NCBI GenBank assembly: GCA_025094145.1
Contig: JALLLS010000005.1
Coordinates: 248,001-312,000 of the forward strand
DNA: 64,000 nucleotides
Source: Spinellus fusiger
Taxonomy: Eukaryota > Mucoromycota > Mucoromycetes > Mucorales > Phycomycetaceae
Direction of reading: 5' to 3'
Of the stretch, positions 58,883-64,000 are shown piece after piece. Position numbers and translations under genes: made by a program. The notes beneath the pieces were generated by a model. It did not search any database and had not been told where the DNA came from. It saw only the letters and a list, made by a program, of their open reading frames with translations. How positions within the stretch are numbered: position 1 is the stretch's first letter; every line of letters starts with the position of its first letter.

Positions 58883-60589
58883 TTATGATTTCCATGGGAT
58901 AAGTGGAGGACTGGAGTGTTTTGATCCCGAGTGAGGGTAGCTGCCCACGAGGTCTTTTCTGATGAGAGGGTTTTCCCTCAGTAGTTCTCCCATTGTCTTT
59001 TCATAGATGGGTATACACTCATTACCTGATTGGCAAGAACGTGTGCGCTTGTGCTGTTGCTGTTGCTGTTGCTGTGGTGGTGAGTGGTGGTGGTGGTGGT
59101 AGTGGCTGTGACTAGGAGAGTGTTGGGAGGAGGGTGCAGTCGTTGGAAGAGTAAGAGTTGACATACGGGAAGAACTAGAAGAAGAGGCATTGGAGAGAAT
59201 GGAGCCTGCTGTAGAAGAAGACATGTTGGGAGAAGAGGGCTTTGCTGGTTTGGTGTGTTTGCTTGGCACCCCTACTTTATGGGGAATTCTATTGTGTTTG
59301 TTATCTGAGAGATCGGCACTCAAGTCTCGTTGCGCACTTATACGACGAAGCGTAGGCGTGGTCCCTGCTTTGACAGGTGTTTGTGCGTGTGCTTGTGCTT
59401 GTGCTTTTGTGTGAGATTGTGTGCGAGTACTAATTGACTTTGTAGGTATTTTACTGACTCTCACACCCAAGCTCTTAGTGACTGGCTTTGGTAGGGGCTG
59501 CTTAGTAGCCATCGAAGGAGAAGAGGGAGTAAGCTTGCATAAACGACCATGAGGTAGTGGACTGAGGGCTGCTTTTGAAAAATCTGTACACCGAGGAGAG
59601 GGTGGTGTAGTACGAAGAGCGTAAGGGGGGTAGGTGGGCGGACCAACAGGCAGTTCAAGACCAATGGACTTTGAAATGGGCTGATGAGTAGCAGTAGCAG
59701 TAGCAGTATCAGCAGCAGCATCAGCAGCAGTATCAGCAGTAGTATCAGCAGTAGTATCAGCAGTAGTAGCAGCAGTAGTAATAGCAGTAGTAGCAGTAGA
59801 TATATTGCCTGTATAGACAGAAGGCGCAGAGACATGACGTGGACGACGGACACTTTTTTGTTTCTCAATAAACACTGGAGAATGTCCAGAGTTATGAGGA
59901 GTGTTCTCTAGAAAAGTATCGTTAGACAGACAAGGAGGATGTGGGTGTTTGTTCTGGCTATGTTCATTCTCCTGTGGTTCTGCTCTGGTGGGAATCTGAC
60001 TTGGACATAAAGATGTGCTGCTCATAATTTCATATTCAGGGACAGGCAGATTGACGCCATCTTTATGCATTAGTGTATAGGAGTGAGGAGTACTTTTGCC
60101 CCCGTCACTGTGTTTGCACTCTTGAGCAGAGGGATGTGTGGTTGTAGCAGTGGTACTATCAGTCGTAGTACTAGTGGACAATAGATGATTGCCACTGCCA
60201 AATGAATGTTGGAAATACGCTTCTGTGTGACAGAGAGTGTCTGGGCAGGAGGCATTGCATGTTTCCTGTGAAAGAGAGGCCAGCTCCGTATCAACACTAA
60301 GGTGGTGAGACACCTTGTCCATCACCATAAGGCTAAGGAGGAGTAACCACCGTACTGCCTTGTGGGAGTAGTTTATGAAAGAGGGTTCAGATGTCTTGGT
60401 AGGAACTGCAGTGATGGCCTGAACAAGAGTGACCTGTGCTTGTAGTAACACAATAGTACTGATAGACGGTATATGCTCAGGAAGAGTAGATAGGTCATCC
60501 TCGCTGTCTTCAAATAGATCTGCCTTGACCCTATCATACAGTACAAGGCCATGTTCTGGTAGATCTATGATTCGATTAGGCTTTATCAT
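58883..60589 (-). CDS. Long low-complexity protein, unknown function
   Basis: An uninterrupted frame of 568 residues, the longest non-transposon frame in the window, which supports coding. The first ~75 residues look folded (RIIDLPEHGLVLYDRVKADLFE followed by an amphipathic helix, LLQAQVTLVQAITAV). The rest is Ser/Thr/Pro/His-rich, with an Ala-Asp-Thr repeat (from CAG/TAG-type triplets on the plus strand, 59,685-59,800), His and Gln runs (about 59,050-59,110), and a basic RRISAQRDL. The last ~35 residues (GELLRENPLIRKDLVGSYP) look like a short conserved motif. Probably a regulatory or scaffold protein. A short upstream exon joined at about 60,600 is possible. Family not recognised. Confidence 0.6.
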   Translation of the reverse strand: MIKPNRIIDLPEHGLVLYDRVKADLFEDSEDDLSTLPEHIPSISTIVLLQAQVTLVQAITAVPTKTSEPSFINYSHKAVRWLLLLSLMVMDKVSHHLSVDTELASLSQETCNASCPDTLCHTEAYFQHSFGSGNHLLSTSTTTDSTTATTTHPSAQECKHSDGGKSTPHSYTLMHKDGVNLPVPEYEIMSSTSLCPSQIPTRAEPQENEHSQNKHPHPPCLSNDTFLENTPHNSGHSPVFIEKQKSVRRPRHVSAPSVYTGNISTATTAITTAATTADTTADTTADTAADAAADTATATATHQPISKSIGLELPVGPPTYPPYALRTTPPSPRCTDFSKAALSPLPHGRLCKLTPSSPSMATKQPLPKPVTKSLGVRVSKIPTKSISTRTQSHTKAQAQAHAQTPVKAGTTPTLRRISAQRDLSADLSDNKHNRIPHKVGVPSKHTKPAKPSSPNMSSSTAGSILSNASSSSSSRMSTLTLPTTAPSSQHSPSHSHYHHHHHSPPQQQQQQQHKRTRSCQSGNECIPIYEKTMGELLRENPLIRKDLVGSYPHSGSKHSSPPLIPWKS

Positions 60590-61478
60590 TGGGATCTGAA
60601 TAAAGATCAGGACAGTAGAGAAAGTAGTATCAAGAGAGTGTGTGTGTGAGTGAGAGAGAAAAAGAAAGGAGAAAAGAAATGATAAATAGCTGTACTGTAT
60701 AAATAAGTCTTGTCATTTATTCATACTTGTTCCGATATTCTTATTTTATAGAGTATGTGAGTAGGCTATAGATGTATACTAAACAGAGTATAAGTTGCAG
60801 CATATATGCAGCATTGGCGCAGAATAAGTACAGAATAGGTACAAAATAGGTACAAAATAGTAAAAAGAATAGGTATAGAATAGTAAAAAGAATAGACACA
60901 AAATAGACACAAAATAGTAAAAGGAATAGGTAGATAGTAGTATACACAATGACAGAAGAATAGGCACAGCCTTACTGCCTTTGTACCATCTCAGTAGACA
61001 GAGAGTGTGTGATAGGTCCATTGTCCATAGTTTATAGATACAGTGTAGGTACTTTTACAAACAGAAACAAGTCTTGTGACTCCTTTCTTGTTTGTTGAGC
61101 CAGCAGACAGAAACGTAACGATAGTGACCAAAAACATCATGGTCACAATAACAAAAACCTTATATTCTCACCTCTTACCCATTTGTACCACTTGTCCCTT
61201 CCTCTTCTCCTTTCCTCAACCCCCCAAATTATATAATCGGTTTGACAACAATGGTAAGTGACGCATAAAGATGATATTTGCACACTCATACATTGACACG
61301 CTCTTAAGAATGTGTCCTACTATAGCTGTAGATAAAAGGAGGCCCGAGCTTCCGAGGAAAAGAGTTTGCCTTATTTGTCCTCCTAACTCTTCTCTATTTA
61401 ACAGTCCCATCACAGTCCCATTTTGATCATTCTTTCTATAAGCCTCTTGTTGCATATTTATTCTTTCTCTTGTGCACC
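60590..61478. other. Intergenic, divergent promoter region
   Basis: Contains an irregular tandem array of AATAGTAAAAAGAATAGG-like units (about 60,835-60,935). A donor-like ATG followed by GTAAGTG at 61,252-61,259 could be the end of a 5' UTR exon of the small gene that starts at 61,479. No other gene is seen. Confidence 0.45.
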
Positions 61479-61712
61479 ATGTTATCTATTCTCAAGCATA
61501 ATTCATTCATTATCCCTGCTCTTATTATCTTACCATGTGGATACTATGCAGGAATAAATTTCCGAGAATTCATGGATGAAAGATCCACCGAGAATCAACA
61601 GAAAAGCGAGGCAGTAAGGCACGCCAAGTTACGTGAGCAACGCGAGGCCATTTTAGAGGAGCGTAGAGCAATATTGGAAAAGATACAGCAAGCCAAAAAT
61701 GAGACTGAGTAA
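61479..61712 (+). CDS. Small membrane protein with coiled coil (77 aa)
   Basis: ATG in good context (GCACCATGT). One hydrophobic segment near residues 8-27 (FIIPALIILPCGYYAGI) contains a G-x3-G. It is followed by a highly charged helix (REQREAILEERRAILEKIQQ) ending NETE. This layout (short N-terminus, TM with GxxxG, charged coiled coil) recalls small mitochondrial inner-membrane subunits such as ATP synthase e, but similarity is too weak to name it. Single exon; clean coding character; its position between real genes argues it is genuine. Confidence 0.5.
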   Translation: MLSILKHNSFIIPALIILPCGYYAGINFREFMDERSTENQQKSEAVRHAKLREQREAILEERRAILEKIQQAKNETE

Positions 61713-62533
61713 AGGATAATGATCTCATTCTGGATCATTCGTGGATATTCCCAGCCGAGTTAATTATTAGTACAGAATAATGGATACATCTTAAAATAGT
61801 ATTAATACCGAGTAAATCATACCAGTGAGCGTAGTATTAATATTGTCAATGATAAGACTAATACAACTATAAATGCAACTATGAGTGATAAGTGATAAGT
61901 GATAAGTGATAATTCATAACTCATAACTCATAACTCATAACTCATAACTCATAACTCATAACTCGTAAATACAAGTACAAGTATATCAATATATACATAT
62001 GAATAGACCAGGCTCTTGTGTTAATACCAATCTATACATCTCTACTATTAAATACTATTAAACACTATGATTCTCCAAGTTCACTGGAGAGTAGAATGAT
62101 ACTTTTAATAATAAAAACTACGAACCTATATTCAATAGATTAAGTAGAGAGTTCAAATGACAATAAGACTCATTGTTCGGGTGAATAAATGACCCCTCCA
62201 TTGATTCTTTATAGTCATAGTTACTACTTTACTCATTTATTAACAATAACCATCATCCCATTTTACTAAAAATATCCTATTCATCACCAAAATGGCCATT
62301 CATTCACTTATACCATCATAGAAATAGAGTAGAGATAGAAGAGTGATTTCTAGAGGGAGAGTTATACAAGAATTTAGCCTATTTAATGTAATAATAAGAA
62401 CAGTAACAAACAATATTAACACAAACAATACTTTTACTACTACAAACAATATGAACATCAAGAATAAATGTGTATTTCACGAGGGAAATGTCTAATTTCC
62501 CTTTATTCTAAATAAATCCCCATCCTCCATGCA
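61713..62533. other. Intergenic with heptamer repeats
   Basis: The only structure is the 7-bp repeat at 61,885-61,962. Otherwise AT-rich; the right part is probably 3' UTR of the IML2-like gene. Confidence 0.5.
61885..61962. repeat. Two adjacent heptamer arrays
   Basis: GTGATAA repeated four times (61,885-61,912), then TCATAAC repeated seven times (61,914-61,962). The two units differ at few positions, so the second may have evolved from the first. Confidence 0.9.
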
Positions 62534-64000
62534 TCATCCATCCAGGCGCTCCAACAACAACTGACAGCGCACATACAGTCTGTTCTCCCAATCGGCATCG
62601 GCATTCTCTGATGTCCCTTCCATAGATGTCCGCTTCCCAAAAAAGTTCTCTGACCGCCTCACCCACTCTTTGGCCTCTTTCATACCTCGAGCACTGGGTG
62701 CTGCTTGGTACTGGAAACATCGAAGGGCTGCCATCTCATAAAGGGCATGTGGAACCACCCATACATCCTCGTGCATGGAGAGATGTTCCATAGCAATGAC
62801 TGCCAACAATGACACCTCTGCTGCCTCATACTCTCCCAATTCCCGCTCCACCACTCCCAGCAACAACAACACCACCATTTTCTCTGTCGGTGTCATGCTC
62901 GTCCTACTGATACTGATATTGATACTGTCGTTGTTGCTGTCCTCTGTATTGCTGCTGCTGCTGCTGATATTTGCCATGGCAGATCCAGGCTGAGGAGACT
63001 CTTCCAGACAATGTGTCAGGCTCATCTTCATTGTCTTCAAGGTCTCCTTTGGCAATTGACACATCCCATTCCACAAGTACACAAGCTCCCACAATGGATG
63101 CACAACAATGACTTCACACAGCATGGGTCCACTCAGTATCTCCAATGGATCGGCAGTCTCAAAGTCCCTGTGGTCTCGCACCTTCTCCTTCCACCGCTTA
63201 ATTTTGCGTTCAGCAAACACTTCATTGGGGACAAGGCGGAGACCAAGATGTCGCTTCCGATCCAAAAGAACGAGGATATGCAGAAACTCCAAAGCAGCCT
63301 TGTCATACTGCCCATTGGCAAACAGACAGCACGTGGCAATGTAGTGGTAGAAGGCACGCGACCAGTTGTTCATGCTCTCGAGACGGAAGAATGTACGTGT
63401 GGCTTGAGAGTAGTCGCCTAGAAAGAGCTGGCCCCTTGATCAACAATAGAGAGTAGATAACAAGTCAATGCACACAGTCAACATACACAGTCAACATACA
63501 CAGTCAACATACACAGTCAACATACACAGACCCTTCCTCCTCCTTCATTTTGCTTACCACCCCATTTCATACACAGCCAGTGCGTGGAGTTGGCCAGATT
63601 CTTTCATGGCGTGTCCAGAGGAGGGTAGATCCGAGGCCATGGCATGGACCGTGGTCTTTAGAATCTCCACACTCTGACTGACATTGCCTTCCATCCTGCA
63701 TAGTTTGCCCTCGAGTAGTTTCCATAGTCTTCCTTGTGGGTATTTGGCCTTCATTTCATTGAGGATTGAGCGTGCATTGGTAATGGTGAAAGAGCGGGGT
63801 AGAAGGTGGGGGTGGATGAAGATAGAGAGGTTGGTGTAGTAGGCCAGAAGAGTGAGTGCACTGAGAGAAGAGTAGAGTCCATGGGAGTTGTAGGATTCTT
63901 TGAGGAGATGGATGGCAAAGGGACGAGAGGAATGGAATCCGAGGGTATTGAGAAGACTGTTGACTGTTGTGGAAGAGAAGCAAAGGGCACATTTCAATAC
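62534..64000 (-). CDS. IML2/TTC39-family TPR protein (5' end outside window)
   Basis: Partial: the gene runs off the right edge. The visible exons are 64,000-63,558 and 63,434-62,534. The 123-nt intron has a GTAAGC donor and an AAG acceptor; the junction restores EMGWGQLFLGDYSQATRTF in frame. Family features: helical repeats with a LLAYYTNLSIF segment, KAKYPQGRLWKLLEGKL (the typical FLFFxGR-like block), WGQLFLGDYSQA, WSRAFYHYIATCCLFANG and a C-terminal TPR (GVVERELGEYEAAEVSL). Members (yeast Iml2, human TTC39) are soluble TPR proteins; Iml2 is linked to inclusion-body clearance and lipid droplets. An insert of Ser/Asn repeats (about 62,890-62,970) interrupts the C-terminal half. Confidence in the family is good; exact role unknown. 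Confidence 0.75.
63468..63530. repeat. 13-bp intronic tandem repeat
   Basis: ACATACACAGTCA repeated three full times plus partial units, entirely inside the intron of the IML2-like gene. Confidence 0.85.

Noticed and set aside
61216..61455. Minus-strand 79-codon frame upstream of the small membrane protein
   Set aside because: No family resemblance. Its start lies 24 bp from the divergent start of a more convincing gene, so it is probably chance.
61479..61712. ATP synthase subunit e for the small membrane protein
   Set aside because: Only the GxxxG in the membrane segment and the charged helix agree; no conserved residues beyond that.
1..64000. CRISPR arrays, rRNA, bacterial operons
   Set aside because: No short regularly spaced repeats with unique spacers and no rRNA sequence seen; all tandem repeats are head-to-tail satellites or microsatellites.

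Overview
The window looks like nuclear DNA of an early-diverging fungus, most likely a mucoromycote (Mucorales-like). This is inferred, not proven. The pointers are an AT-rich background; genes cut by many very short introns (36-120 nt); a fungal GT15 mannosyltransferase, a Dal5-type permease and an IML2-type protein; and several mobile-element protein families that I recognise as typical of Mucoromycota. There is no bacterial operon structure, CRISPR array, rRNA or recognisable tRNA. Layout: 1-14 kb is repeat-rich. It holds one spliced host-like gene (1,777-2,953), a decayed copy of a TnpB/Fanzor-like element (3,935-5,022), a Ty3 pol fragment split off by an IS630-like transposon (8.4-11 kb), an internally deleted Tc1 transposase, a frameshifted protein with a serine-recombinase-like domain (12-13.3 kb) and a Helitron helicase remnant. 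A four-exon GT15 gene follows (14,649-16,050), then a dead Tc1 copy, a striking near-perfect inverted repeat with 987-bp arms and a 192-bp loop (20,117-22,282), and a small two-exon C2H2 gene (23,587-24,311). The stretch 24.3-28.6 kb is AT-rich and apparently empty. From 28.6 to 33.9 kb there is a mosaic of Tc1/mariner and LINE 3' ends plus a second TnpB/Fanzor-like remnant. A seven-exon MFS transporter gene lies at 34,010-35,924. Next come LINE fragments, a perfect 344-bp tandem repeat (39.7-41.3 kb) and a nine-exon gene with a PD-(D/E)XK-like motif (41,587-43,448). Immediately upstream of that gene sits a nearly complete LINE with a target-site duplication (43,562-48,887), followed by a second IS630-like copy, another LINE 3' end and a Tc1 element (to 53.3 kb). 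The right end (55.6-64 kb) is gene-dense and nearly transposon-free: a Dsc2/UBAC2-like rhomboid-UBA gene, a SnoaL/NTF2-like gene, a large low-complexity ORF, a 77-residue membrane/coiled-coil protein and the 3' part of an IML2/TTC39 gene. Exon structures were built by hand from GT/AG (occasionally GC/AG) signals and reading-frame continuity. Six spliced genes close in frame from start to stop: the 306, 378, 505, 467, 293 and 255 residue products. No pathway links the host genes; the window is best read as a gene-dense block beside a transposon-rich block.
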